Shown piece after piece: positions 23,563-32,251 of a stretch of 35,584 nucleotides of DNA. Origin of the DNA: Prochlorothrix hollandica PCC 9006 = CALU 1027 (GTDB lineage: Bacteria > Cyanobacteriota > Cyanobacteriia > Prochlorotrichales > Prochlorotrichaceae); NCBI RefSeq assembly GCF_000332315.1, contig NZ_KB235937.1:445328-480911 (forward strand). The letters run 5' to 3'. Positions within the stretch are counted from its first letter, which is position 1, and every line of letters begins with the position of its first letter. The translations under genes and the position numbers were made by a program. The notes under the pieces are model-generated. The model saw only the letters and a program-made list of their open reading frames with translations, was not told the origin of the DNA and did not search any database.

Positions 23563-23667
23563 TTAAATTTCTTTTACCCGTTTCAAATAGCCATCGGGGG
23601 CGACGGTAATCAGAAGTTTGTGTTGAATGCTTTTATCAATTTCAAATTCGGGATGGGTTTTGAGATA
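23563..23667 (-). pseudogene. CmcI-like C-terminal tail, fragment 3
   Basis: The minus strand reads YLKTHPEFEIDKSIQHKLL, ITVAPDGYLKRVKEI and stop (23563-23565), without internal stops. It begins abruptly at the border of the repeat-like element at 23668. Fragments 1-3 resemble each other more than the tail of the intact neighbouring gene, which reads EYLRELESGLYRGLDNHRLK in this region. Confidence 0.8.
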
Positions 23668-23781
23668 TAACAGTGCCTAAAATGATGGAGTACGGTCTCC
23701 ACCCTAAAGGAGTGCTGTGGCAAGGACTCACTGTACCTCAACTCTCCGGGCACCGCTATGTCTCGGATTGCTACAGCACTT
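23668..23781. mobile_element. Possible small non-autonomous element between CmcI gene and its tail fragment
   Basis: This stretch matches neither CmcI gene nor fragment. Its ends share a short inverted motif: AACAGTGCCTAAA at the left and, inverted from the right, AAAGTGCTGTAG. An inner inverted pair AGTGCTGT (23712-23719) and ACAGCACT (23773-23780) is also present. No ORF. It provides the last codons and stop (CTG TAG) of the CmcI-like gene. The element boundaries are approximate. Confidence 0.45.
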
Positions 23782-24580
23782 TAACTCTTTTTAAAAAACC
23801 ATGAGGAGCAGCAGTAATAATAATTGAGTCTTCTATTTTATGATCAACTACAAACTTGAGCCTGTGATTGTCTAATCCCCTATATAATCCAGACTCTAAT
23901 TCTCTCAAGTACTCAATAACCGCTGTTTTAGGATTGTTACCTTTTCCCCATGGGCGATCTGTGATAAATCCACTTGGCAAGTCCTCTATACCAGTATCCC
24001 AAACAACACAATAACTGTCTATTGATACCAAAGGAGCATATGCTTTTAGTTCCTGAAGTACATGATTATGAGTATGGTTACTATCTAAGAAAACTAGAAT
24101 TTTCTTAGATTTCTTAGCGCGTGATTTAATATGATCAATTATTGATAAATCAGTAGATGATCCTTCAACTAGCTCAATCATCTTAGACAAGGGATGTGTC
24201 TCTATGGAATCACGGTTACTACGACGTATTTCAATATCTACTCCTATTACTAACTTATTAGGACGATATAAGTCTAAAGACTTTTGATTTGAGCTTATCG
24301 CTTCACAATAATCAATCAGGGCAAGCATTGAAGCACTCAAGATCAAAGATCCACCATGCGCTACACCTGTTTCAATAATTAAATCAGGTTTGATTCGCCA
24401 AATAATCTCCTGAATCGCATAAATATCCTGTGGTATTTGTATAATCTTTTGATTTAACCAAGTAAATCCATAGGCATACTTTCTTGAAATTGCCTCACAT
24501 AGCCATTGTTGTGTCAAGTCATAAAATTGATCTTTCATGGACAATAACCCACGGTTAAGTTTTATTTGTTCGTCAATCAA
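23771..24580 (-). CDS. CmcI / cephalosporin-hydroxylase-like methyltransferase-fold protein
   Basis: The core PDLIIETGVAHGGSLILSASML is the SAM-fold motif I of the CmcI family, followed by KLVIGVDIEIR, LVFLDSNHTHNHVLQELKAYAPLV and the family tail GFITDRPWGKGNNPKTAV. In glycan clusters these proteins are thought to O-methylate sugars; the hydroxylase name is historical. The C-terminus departs from the family norm, and its final residues VKVL derive from an adjacent repeat-like element. The 24580 start is TTG, seven nt after the FkbM gene, in keeping with the tight operon. The first ATG is at 24538 (MKDQFYDLTQQW). It follows two FkbM methyltransferases on the same strand. Confidence 0.85.
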   Translation of the reverse strand: MIDEQIKLNRGLLSMKDQFYDLTQQWLCEAISRKYAYGFTWLNQKIIQIPQDIYAIQEIIWRIKPDLIIETGVAHGGSLILSASMLALIDYCEAISSNQKSLDLYRPNKLVIGVDIEIRRSNRDSIETHPLSKMIELVEGSSTDLSIIDHIKSRAKKSKKILVFLDSNHTHNHVLQELKAYAPLVSIDSYCVVWDTGIEDLPSGFITDRPWGKGNNPKTAVIEYLRELESGLYRGLDNHRLKFVVDHKIEDSIIITAAPHGFLKRVKVL

Positions 24581-24587
24581 CAGTAGC

Positions 24588-25307
24588 TCAACCTAGTTTG
24601 GCATGAATATCCCACCATTGAGACTTAGGCGCTATTCTAAAACCATCTAGAGTACGAACAGTTGTAGAGTAATGTGTGATCATAGATGGATAATTCAGCC
24701 ACGAACCTTCCAAATCTTCTCCGAAAGGGCCAGAAGATCCACTCATAAACTGGTGCTGTACGCTTGCATCATAAAGCTGACTCACTTTTGACTGATCAGA
24801 CAGCTTAAAAAGCTTATAACCTATAGATATAAGGGTAGAGATATAATCATAGCCAAATCTACAATCCTCAATGCTTACATATACTGGTAGGTATTTCTGG
24901 TTACATAGCTGGGATATTACAGCAGAGTCTGCACCTTCTACATCAACCTTGAGATATAGAGGGATACCAAATCTCTCAAACAACCAATTAATCGTTATAC
25001 TTTTTACGTGTATATGATAAAATCTAGTTCCATCTCGTGATGCCCAAGACTTATCTAAGCTACTCCAATAAGTATTGTCTATATTAATAAAAAATTGAAT
25101 ACTGTTGCAACACTCTGAAGAAATAGCAGCATGTACGATGACTAACCGTTTTTGATCTATTGCTTCACTAAAACTTAAACTTGCTTCTTGACACAAGTAC
25201 GGATTGGCTTCAACAGCTATAACTTTATAACCTTTTTTCAAGTAATACTCTGTATCTCTACCATCATTCATCCCTAGATCAAAAATCAAATTTGAATTGT
25301 AAATCAT
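24588..25307 (-). CDS. FkbM family methyltransferase (short form)
   Basis: LIFDLGMNDGRDTEYYLKKG is SAM motif I, VIAVEANPYLCQEA is motif II, and LYLKVDVEGADSAVISQL is the K(I/V)D(V/I)EGxE/D signature of FkbM enzymes, which O-methylate hydroxyl groups of sugars or natural products. Length 239 is normal. The ATG at 25307 lies five nt after the stop of the upstream FkbM gene, so both belong to one operon. The C-terminus (from GSSGPFGEDLEGSWL) is not typical and may contact the acceptor. The sugar it methylates is unknown. Confidence 0.87.
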   Translation of the reverse strand: MIYNSNLIFDLGMNDGRDTEYYLKKGYKVIAVEANPYLCQEASLSFSEAIDQKRLVIVHAAISSECCNSIQFFINIDNTYWSSLDKSWASRDGTRFYHIHVKSITINWLFERFGIPLYLKVDVEGADSAVISQLCNQKYLPVYVSIEDCRFGYDYISTLISIGYKLFKLSDQSKVSQLYDASVQHQFMSGSSGPFGEDLEGSWLNYPSMITHYSTTVRTLDGFRIAPKSQWWDIHAKLG

Positions 25308-25312
25308 TTTAG

Positions 25313-26563
25313 TTATGATAAGTAGGTGAATGAAGGTAGATCTGTTCTCTCATGAGGAATACAATAAATTACTGCACCAGTGCCATGCCAACTGTGGAGC
25401 CTCCAGTAGATTTTGTATTCTGGTAAGTTATTTATTAGCCATATTGGCAACTCATAAATTCCATGTTCATTATGGTAGCAGGTTAGAACTATAATAGGCT
25501 TGTATGCACATATAACATACTTCCCGCCTTCTAGAACAGATAATTCACTTCCCTCAACATGAATTTTAAGAAAGCTTGGAACAATATCTAGACTATCTAA
25601 AGTTACCATTGGTAGATATGATGTTCCTAGTTTTGATTGTTGTGATGCATACCCTAAACCCTCGAAAAATAAACATTTTCGGTTGTGATGGCCAAGAATA
25701 ATTTGGTCGATTTTAACCTTATTTCTTTCTTCTAAGTCTAGATTTTCAATTGTTTGGATTAATATTCTAAAATTAATCGTGTCCGGTTCGATTAGATAAG
25801 AACTTTTGAATCTATGATGTGTAATTTCCAGAAAATTCAAAAAAACCTCTCCATAATGAGCACCAATATCAACAAATGATTCTTGATTGGTTAAGTTTTG
25901 CAATATTTCAGGTATAAAAAATCTATTTTTAAGAATTATTAATCCGTCTTGAAAAGACCACTCTAATCTTAATTTATGCGAAATAAAAAACTGGAGATAA
26001 TGTGCTATTGAAGTTTCATCATAAAGGTTCGATATAACGTCAATGATTTTAGAAACACTATACTGGTTTGAGTTATCCTTTAAAGACCATCCATTACTTA
26101 GAGGATGTTTATCACGATAAGCTTCAGTAACATCATAAAATGCTTCAACATCTTGCCAACCGTCCTCTAGTAACTTTTTTACTAAAGGCTTCAATGGGCA
26201 AGTTACAACACAAACAATCAATAAAATTGAAGATTTGACTTGAGCATCAACATCTTCTGGGTTATAAATCAGAACTCCTTCCCAAAATGGATCTGCTTGA
26301 TAAGCTTTAGCATTTCGATCCACAAAAAACTCAATAGGTATCTCCAGAAAATCAAAATACTCTTTTGCCATCTTACCTAAACTTCCAGCACCATAAAGTG
26401 CTATGGGCTTATCTATTTTACGTGGCTTCCAATTACAAGGTTGCTCATTAATAAAAGAAATAACATCATAGGCAGAAATCGGCTCATTAGACTGATGCTG
26501 AAACCCAAGAGAGCCAAGATGCTTCCTTAGATCTAAATCGAACGTGCTGCCTAGACTAAACAT
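25313..26563 (-). CDS. FkbM family methyltransferase with N-terminal Rossmann-like domain
   Basis: Residues about 50-140 read PIALYGAGSLGKMAKEYFD, IEFFVDRNAKAYQ and GVLIYNPEDV, a nucleotide-sugar-binding-like Rossmann module often found before FkbM domains. The C-terminal half holds ESFVDIGAHYGEVFLNFLE (SAM motif I), YLIEPDTINF and FLKIHVEGSELSVLEGG (FkbM signature). I chose the ATG at 26563, which overlaps the GT4 gene by eight nt; a TTG at 26575 would add four residues. It probably O-methylates a glycan residue; the N-terminal domain may position a sugar nucleotide. Confidence 0.85.
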   Translation of the reverse strand: MFSLGSTFDLDLRKHLGSLGFQHQSNEPISAYDVISFINEQPCNWKPRKIDKPIALYGAGSLGKMAKEYFDFLEIPIEFFVDRNAKAYQADPFWEGVLIYNPEDVDAQVKSSILLIVCVVTCPLKPLVKKLLEDGWQDVEAFYDVTEAYRDKHPLSNGWSLKDNSNQYSVSKIIDVISNLYDETSIAHYLQFFISHKLRLEWSFQDGLIILKNRFFIPEILQNLTNQESFVDIGAHYGEVFLNFLEITHHRFKSSYLIEPDTINFRILIQTIENLDLEERNKVKIDQIILGHHNRKCLFFEGLGYASQQSKLGTSYLPMVTLDSLDIVPSFLKIHVEGSELSVLEGGKYVICAYKPIIVLTCYHNEHGIYELPIWLINNLPEYKIYWRLHSWHGTGAVIYCIPHERTDLPSFTYLS

Positions 26564-27875
26564 ACATATCCACAAATTTAGAACGCGATTCTAATAACCT
26601 AGATGACCACTCTCTCAGTCTTAGGTCTCCAGGAAAATAACGAGAAAAATGGAAAACACTTCCCTTGGTTTCTTCCATTAATGTGAAAACTGATTCGTCC
26701 TCAGGCAGATGAACAGATCCATCACCTCCAAAAAGTTCAAAGCCATCAGACGCAGCATTGAAAGATGAAAACCAATCACTAGGTGATTGTCCAAAAAAGT
26801 TGGTAAAATCTATTTCTCTCTTGGCTTGATCCATCAAATTAGAGTAATAACCATACATTAGCTTATAGCTAATTTCAAAACTATATTGACTGCGGATTTG
26901 ATTAATACAGTTTTGTGCGATTGATACCCGGAGACCAAAATCATCTGCAAGATCCCTAAGAGTATAAGCAACCTCTTGAGGAGATTCAACATGAAAACCA
27001 GTTACTTGGTGTTGTACAATACAGCACTCTGCCCGGTTTTTCAAAACTAAAGGTACCAACCCCATAGCCATTGACTCTATCAAAGAGTTCTCGGCAGTAC
27101 CATAGTGCTTTGGATTTAAAAAATAGACAAAAAGATTAAATTCCGATAGAGCTTTTGCTATATTTTGAGAATATCCGTAAAAAGATAACAAGTTAGGTCG
27201 GTTAATTTTCTCACACTGTTGTTGTAAGTATCGTTTATGGTGATTATCTCCAATAAAACTAACTGAGAAGTTAAAGTCTTGAACTACAGAAAGATAGTCA
27301 ACAACCCTAGGATGAAGCTTAGCAAAGTTTAAAGATCCAACATATACTCCTTTCAACTGTCTAAGTTGCATAGCTGCTTGAGAGATAGGTAAATCTTCGA
27401 TGCCACCAGCACTTGAAACAACGTGAATATGACTGCTATAACAAGACGAATCACTATCGAATAATTTACGATTCGTTAAAGAGCAGGGAGAGGTGTAGAT
27501 AAACTTGTCTGCCCCTTGAATGAATGACAGAGGAATTTGTGGGTAAAATAAGCCAGAGATATGACACCAAACTAGCAACCTCATAGAAGGAAGGGGACAC
27601 TGACATAATACTGCGAGTAATGCAGGATGATTCCAAAACTCGATCTGAACAATGTCAGTATTCTTAACTGCTTGACATACTAAATCATAGGATGGAGCAA
27701 AAAGGATAGGAACCCCTAGGCTTATAATTTTATCAGCAAAGTAAGTTTTTTCAGGTTTTTCCAAGCATATGATACTGTGCTGCGATTGTAATGTCTGTTG
27801 TGCCTCTTGAACTAAACCACTAACAGCCTTACCAACTCCTCCTCCTAAATGAGGTGTAATATGTAAAACCTTCAT
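26556..27875 (-). CDS. Glycosyltransferase family 4
   Basis: The start MKVLHITPHLGGGVGKAVSGLV is a GT-B N-terminal domain with the glycine-rich loop. LKGVYVGSLNFAKLHPRVVDYL begins the C-terminal domain. AENSLIESMAMGLVPLVL is the E-x7-E-type donor-binding segment of GT4 retaining enzymes, followed by HQVTGFHVESPQEVAYTL. Residues 350-439 form an extra tail (NFFGQSPSDWFSSFNAASDGF) without a known fold. Start ATG is six nt after the radical SAM gene, and the end overlaps the next gene by eight nt. Donor and acceptor are not predictable from sequence. Confidence 0.87.
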   Translation of the reverse strand: MKVLHITPHLGGGVGKAVSGLVQEAQQTLQSQHSIICLEKPEKTYFADKIISLGVPILFAPSYDLVCQAVKNTDIVQIEFWNHPALLAVLCQCPLPSMRLLVWCHISGLFYPQIPLSFIQGADKFIYTSPCSLTNRKLFDSDSSCYSSHIHVVSSAGGIEDLPISQAAMQLRQLKGVYVGSLNFAKLHPRVVDYLSVVQDFNFSVSFIGDNHHKRYLQQQCEKINRPNLLSFYGYSQNIAKALSEFNLFVYFLNPKHYGTAENSLIESMAMGLVPLVLKNRAECCIVQHQVTGFHVESPQEVAYTLRDLADDFGLRVSIAQNCINQIRSQYSFEISYKLMYGYYSNLMDQAKREIDFTNFFGQSPSDWFSSFNAASDGFELFGGDGSVHLPEDESVFTLMEETKGSVFHFSRYFPGDLRLREWSSRLLESRSKFVDMYV

Positions 27876-27881
27876 ACTTTA

Positions 27882-28928
27882 TTAAGAACCTGGGGGGTTC
27901 ACATGATCAATATTTCCGGCATACTTCATAAAAGGATCTAAGAGGGAATTGCGATACTGATCAATGTTATCAGGTAAACAGTGGGACAGTTGGCCACACT
28001 GACTACACACAGAATTTTGACTGCGGTTCCCCTTAAGGTGCTGCAAGCGTAGTGAATTCATTAAATCAGAGTTCCAAATTGCCTTCAGTGACTGGGATTT
28101 AACATCACCAACAATGAGCTTACGGCCCCAGTCTAAAAAACATGAACTTACAAGACCGTCCGCATTGACAGAAAAAGAATAAAAAATGTAAGGGCAAGTA
28201 TCAGTAGGTTGAATTGGTTGCTGATAAATTCCCTTGGTAATTTTTACACCCGTATGAGATTCAACATCAAATTCTGGCCAACAGGGTGCAAAATTTTCGA
28301 TAAAGATTCGATCGCAATAATCACCAAAGGTTTCAAGAAACTCTTGCTTTTGCTCCTCTGTGATTAGGTCACCTGGAATTTTTACAACAACCTCGCAATT
28401 CCCTTTATTTTCATAAAGCCACTGAATATTGCTAACCAGTTTAGCAAAGTTCATCTTGTACCCTGTAAAATCAGCATACTGCTGATCATTCATTCCATCA
28501 ACAGAAATATTGATTTTGTCTAAGCCCGCCTCTAAAACAGGAGCTAGACGTTCAGGGGTCATAAGAGAAGCATTAGTGGTTGTATCAAGATAACTGACAC
28601 ATGAGCTTTGCTTTGCATAGGCTATCATCTTATCAAGATTTTTATTTAAGAAAGGCTCTCCATCCTTATACATTCGGAGTACCTTGATTGGCTGTTCAAA
28701 CTCAGATAAATCATCGATGATCTTTTTGAAAAGATTCAGATCCATTATCCCTTGATAACGACCCGTTTCGTCAATCATGCTTTGATGACCAGTGGGACAA
28801 AAAGGGCATCGGAAATTACAGGCACTGGATGGGTCAACAAATATTACAAAGGGTGTTGATAAGGGAATGACATTTTGTAAAGGCGTGCGATCTTCAAGAT
28901 TAATTCGAGGTTTTAGCTTAGCTTTCAT
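27882..28928 (-). CDS. Radical SAM protein with SPASM-like C-terminus
   Basis: C37-x3-C41-x2-C44 in SSACNFRCPFCPTG binds the radical SAM [4Fe-4S] cluster. RMYKDGEPFLNKN corresponds to the GEP motif, and INISVDGMNDQQYADF is a later barrel strand. The C-terminal half has Cys residues in PTDTCPYIFYSFSVNADGLVSSC and CSQCGQLSHC, the arrangement of SPASM domains that hold auxiliary clusters. Members act on peptides or small molecules. In a sugar operon it may epimerise, dehydrate or otherwise alter a sugar, but the substrate is not predictable. Its ATG overlaps the upstream stop as ATGA. Confidence 0.85.
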   Translation of the reverse strand: MKAKLKPRINLEDRTPLQNVIPLSTPFVIFVDPSSACNFRCPFCPTGHQSMIDETGRYQGIMDLNLFKKIIDDLSEFEQPIKVLRMYKDGEPFLNKNLDKMIAYAKQSSCVSYLDTTTNASLMTPERLAPVLEAGLDKINISVDGMNDQQYADFTGYKMNFAKLVSNIQWLYENKGNCEVVVKIPGDLITEEQKQEFLETFGDYCDRIFIENFAPCWPEFDVESHTGVKITKGIYQQPIQPTDTCPYIFYSFSVNADGLVSSCFLDWGRKLIVGDVKSQSLKAIWNSDLMNSLRLQHLKGNRSQNSVCSQCGQLSHCLPDNIDQYRNSLLDPFMKYAGNIDHVNPPGS

Positions 28929-29767
28929 TGTGAAAGTATCTCCCGTAGTTTAGAACAATTACCCCAAAAAGCCATTGGCTCGTAAGTTGGGTAGGAATAG
29001 TACCCTAGATCTAAAGTTATACTCGTGCCAGAACTCTCAATCCAAGATTCTACTAGCCTCCGAACTGAGATGGGGTTCCCAGAACAAACATTGACAATAT
29101 CACTAGATTGATTCTGAAGAGCAAGCTGTACTAAATAATTTGCCACTTCAGCCACTGGTAAATAATCACGCAACTGCTCCCCTTGAGACATTTTAAAGGA
29201 AGACTGACCTTCACGGATAGCATTTTGGAACTGGGAGTACAGAGACTTATTCAGTTGACCCTTGCCATACATGTAAAATAATCTTGCCCAGGTTAAAGAA
29301 AAGGGAAACACTTGCTGAAGAAACTTTAGTTGATTGTAGAGAGCAAGTTTAGCGTATGCATAAGGATTATTAGGGTGGCAAACCTGTGTTTCAATTAATT
29401 CTCCTGAGTACAAGCCATATTCTAAACAAGTCCCTGTAACTAGCACAGATGATAGACCGCTAGTAATCAAGTTTTCAAGGAACTTATAATGCTTAGGTAA
29501 ATCCCGTTGAAAGTGTTGTAATGAGTAATAATCTGATAAGTTGTCCCAAGCTAGATGTATCAGTAAATTAGGATAGCCAAGCTGCTCAAATAAATTTTCA
29601 GGAGGTGTGTAAATATCACATTGTACGATTGAAACTTTACCGATAAGAGAATTAAAGTTCAATAAATTACGAGAAATGATAACAATATCAATATTACTAC
29701 ATTTCAAAAGCTGATCTAAAACATAAAGACCGATAAATCCTTGCGATCCGGTAATAGCGATTTTCAA
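28925..29767 (-). CDS. NAD-dependent epimerase/dehydratase (sugar 4-ketoreductase-like)
   Basis: This is an extended SDR: ITGSQGFIGLYVL is the NAD(P)-binding TGxxGxxG, LLIHLAWDN follows strand 4, and the catalytic YxxxK is in NNPYAYAKLALYNQ with the partner Thr/Ser in LVTGTCLEYG. Length 280 is short, like RmlD/4-ketoreductases. With RfbF/RfbG and the C-methyltransferase upstream, a role as the final 4-keto-sugar reductase is a sensible inference. The start is TTG at 29767: an in-frame TAA lies just upstream, AAGG precedes it by about ten nt, and the NAD motif needs this start. Confidence 0.83.
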   Translation of the reverse strand: MKIAITGSQGFIGLYVLDQLLKCSNIDIVIISRNLLNFNSLIGKVSIVQCDIYTPPENLFEQLGYPNLLIHLAWDNLSDYYSLQHFQRDLPKHYKFLENLITSGLSSVLVTGTCLEYGLYSGELIETQVCHPNNPYAYAKLALYNQLKFLQQVFPFSLTWARLFYMYGKGQLNKSLYSQFQNAIREGQSSFKMSQGEQLRDYLPVAEVANYLVQLALQNQSSDIVNVCSGNPISVRRLVESWIESSGTSITLDLGYYSYPTYEPMAFWGNCSKLREILSQ

Positions 29768-29779
29768 GATTCCAGCCTT

Positions 29780-30253
29780 TTAGAATTCAGAGAAAGAGAA
29801 CCAGTCAAAACTTAATAGCTCTTCCAATGTGGAGATCGGCTCCTCTGGCAAAACCTCCAAAGGCAACTCAGCCCGCCGCGCCACAACCCGCCGCGCATCC
29901 CCATAACACTCCCCCATCACCTCCTCCAAATATCGCTGCAAACTAGGACTAACCTTTAACTCCCGCTTAATTTGAACCCGGAAATTAGTAATCTCCCCCT
30001 CCCAATGCCCCCGATTCTGGATCCGTTCCGCCTCCCAATACCGCAACTTCAACAAATGCTCCCAAAGCCGAGTCAAGAGACTTTCCAGCCTTCGTTTATC
30101 CCGACGACCCAACTCCAACACCTCCTCCAACAAATGCTCTATGTCCAAATCATCAAACTGCCGCTCCGATAACTGCCGCGCTGTTGCCATCAACCACAGT
30201 TGATAATCCTGTTCATAAAGGGACAGTCGGCTCTGGGTTATCTCCTGAACCAT
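29780..30253 (-). CDS. DUF29 family protein
   Basis: The pattern LYEQDYQLWLMATARQL...FDDLDIEHLLEEVLELGRRDKRRLESLLTRLWEHLLKLRYW is the DUF29 signature; I see it spread over residues 12-75. The family is common in cyanobacteria and has no established function. It has no membrane segment. AGGAG lies nine nt before the ATG at 30253 (a GTG at 30256 is in frame). It sits at the AT/GC composition border, in GC-rich DNA, between the deoxysugar genes and the AT-rich glycan genes, 12 bp before the reductase gene. Confidence 0.88.
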   Translation of the reverse strand: MVQEITQSRLSLYEQDYQLWLMATARQLSERQFDDLDIEHLLEEVLELGRRDKRRLESLLTRLWEHLLKLRYWEAERIQNRGHWEGEITNFRVQIKRELKVSPSLQRYLEEVMGECYGDARRVVARRAELPLEVLPEEPISTLEELLSFDWFSFSEF

Positions 30254-30328
30254 CACTTTTAACTCCTGACAAAACTTTTGATAAGGGCAAAAACTGCTTG
30301 CGAATTAGGTTCAAACCTGTCGCGAAAT

Positions 30329-31609
30329 CTAAAGAACTTGTAATTGGGGAATAACCGTCACAAACTGAGTTCCCCGGTTAGCTAAAGATTGATAGAGACC
30401 CCGAATTTCGGTTGCCAAATTCCAAGGCAGAACCAGAAGGATATCCGGCGGATTTTGCTCTAAAAAACTCGGTGCCACGATCGGAATATGACTCCCCGGC
30501 AAAAACTTGCCCTGCTTAGAAAGCGCCGCGTCACACACCCACGGCAACAAATCCCGCTTCACCCCCCCATAATTCAACAACGTATTCCCCTTCGCCGCCG
30601 CCCCATACCCGCAGATCGATCGACCCGCCCTCTTTGCCTCCAGTAAAAACCCCACAAACTCATCCTTCAAACGATCGACCCGCCCCTGAAACGCCCCATA
30701 ACACCCCATCTCCTCCAAACCAAACCCCCGCTCCCGCTCCACCAATTCCCCCACCCGTGCCCGCACCCCCTCCGCCCGCGCCTCTGGATGCTGCCCATAG
30801 ACCCGCAACGATCCCCCATGGGTCGGCAACTCCTCCACATCAAACACCTCCAACCCTGCCCGCCCAAAAATCCGCTGCACCACCCCCAAGGAAAAATAGG
30901 AAAAATGCTCATGATAGACCGTATCGAACTGATTCCAACGCAACAACTGCAACAGATGGGGAAACTCCAGAGTTACCACCCCTCCTGGCTTCAGGAGCGC
31001 CTTAATGCCCGCCACAAAATCATTCACATCCGGCACATGGGCCAACACATTATTGCCAATCACCAAATCCGCCTGTTGCCCCGCCGCCGCCAAACGCTGG
31101 GCTTCCCCCAAACCAAAAAACACCTCCTCCACCGGGATGCCCTTCCCCCGTGCTGCCGCCGCCGTAGCCGCCGTTGGCTCAATGCCCAAACAAGGAACAC
31201 CCCGTTGCACCATAAATTGCAGCAGATAGCCATCATTGGCCGCCAACTCCACCACCCAAGACGCTGAACCTAGTCCACACCGCTCCACAATCTGCGCCAC
31301 ATAGCGCCGGGAATGCTCCACCCAACTACTAGAAACCGACGAAAAATAGGCGTAATCCGCCTGAAAAAGGGTTTGGGCACTGGCATAGGCCGGAATTTGG
31401 ACTAACCAACAGTCTGGACACACATACAACCGTAGGGGATAGGACAACTCCGGCTCTTCCAACTGCTCAGCCGTTCGGTAAGCATTGGAGGGCGGCTGAT
31501 GACCCAGATCCAAAAAAGGAGGGGGAAGCCTTGACCCACAGTGACGGCAACAATAGGGAGTCATGGCAGAAGCCAAACTAGAGGAGGACGAAAGCTGCTC
31601 AGTGGCCAT
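30329..31609 (-). CDS. Sugar C-methyltransferase (NovU/TylC3-like three-domain type)
   Basis: The N-terminus carries a zinc-binding domain: CCRHCGSRLPPPFLDLGHQP and YVCPDCWLVQ (Methyltransf_13-like). SAM motif I is VVELAANDGYLLQF; the DTVYHEHFSYFSLG block and PTHGGSLRVYG are diagnostic for deoxysugar C-methyltransferases; ICGYGAAAKGNTLLNY begins the C-terminal Rossmann domain. Known members add a methyl branch at C-3 of a 4-keto-6-deoxysugar nucleotide. Length 426 is normal. The ATG overlaps the epimerase gene by 11 nt; a second ATG at 31564 lies closer to the domain. It forms one unit with the epimerase and RfbFG genes. Confidence 0.88.
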   Translation of the reverse strand: MATEQLSSSSSLASAMTPYCCRHCGSRLPPPFLDLGHQPPSNAYRTAEQLEEPELSYPLRLYVCPDCWLVQIPAYASAQTLFQADYAYFSSVSSSWVEHSRRYVAQIVERCGLGSASWVVELAANDGYLLQFMVQRGVPCLGIEPTAATAAAARGKGIPVEEVFFGLGEAQRLAAAGQQADLVIGNNVLAHVPDVNDFVAGIKALLKPGGVVTLEFPHLLQLLRWNQFDTVYHEHFSYFSLGVVQRIFGRAGLEVFDVEELPTHGGSLRVYGQHPEARAEGVRARVGELVERERGFGLEEMGCYGAFQGRVDRLKDEFVGFLLEAKRAGRSICGYGAAAKGNTLLNYGGVKRDLLPWVCDAALSKQGKFLPGSHIPIVAPSFLEQNPPDILLVLPWNLATEIRGLYQSLANRGTQFVTVIPQLQVL

Positions 31610-32231
31610 GGTCGGAATCCTCCACCGCCATCCCAGGTGTCAGGGCAACCCCAGACCTGAGACTGGCCATGGCTAGGGTACGGGGGTCATGGGGTTCGAG
31701 CCAAGGATGGTTGCGATCGCGATCGGATAAATCCGCGATCGCCAAAGGCCAGGAAATTTGCAACCGGGGATCATCCCACCGCACGCCTCCCTCTAGGGGG
31801 GGAGCATAGGCCGCAGAATGCACATAAAACAGTTCACTGTCTGGCTCCAACACCTGAAAACCATGGGCACAACCCTCAGGAATCAGCACCGCCTGCGCAC
31901 CACCCTGGGGCGCTAGCTCAACCCCCTGCCACTGAAGAAAGGTAGGGGACTGGGGCCGCAGATCCACCGCCACATCCCACACCCGCCCCCGAATACACCG
32001 CACCACCTTAGCCTCCGCCTGGGGAGGGCGCTGAAAATGCAAGCCCCGCACCGCTCCCGCCTGTTGGGTCTGGGAATAATTCATTTGACAAATCGATCGC
32101 GACCCCCACACAGCCTTTAATTCTTCCGGACAAAACCAGCGACTGAAAGCTCCTCGCGGATCCCGGTAACTTTGGGAACGGAGGCTAAAACTACCTGCAA
32201 GCTTGAGGGAAACAACTTCAAACCAAGCCAT
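31599..32231 (-). CDS. dTDP-4-dehydrorhamnose 3,5-epimerase family protein (RmlC-like)
   Basis: This is an RmlC cupin. DPRGAFSRWFCPEEL, QMNYSQTQQAGAVRGLHFQ with catalytic His65, RCIRGRVWDVAVDLR, IPEGCAHGFQVLEPDSELFYV with the general-acid Tyr, and GGVRWDDPRLQISWP are all present. It epimerises C-3 and/or C-5 of 4-keto-6-deoxyhexose nucleotides. Here the neighbours make CDP-sugars, so the substrate is probably CDP-4-keto-6-deoxyglucose rather than the dTDP form. The last 30 residues are a non-conserved extension. It starts 20 bp after the RfbG stop. Confidence 0.88.
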   Translation of the reverse strand: MAWFEVVSLKLAGSFSLRSQSYRDPRGAFSRWFCPEELKAVWGSRSICQMNYSQTQQAGAVRGLHFQRPPQAEAKVVRCIRGRVWDVAVDLRPQSPTFLQWQGVELAPQGGAQAVLIPEGCAHGFQVLEPDSELFYVHSAAYAPPLEGGVRWDDPRLQISWPLAIADLSDRDRNHPWLEPHDPRTLAMASLRSGVALTPGMAVEDSDHGH

Positions 32232-32251
32232 ATTGCTCTAAACCCTCTGGG

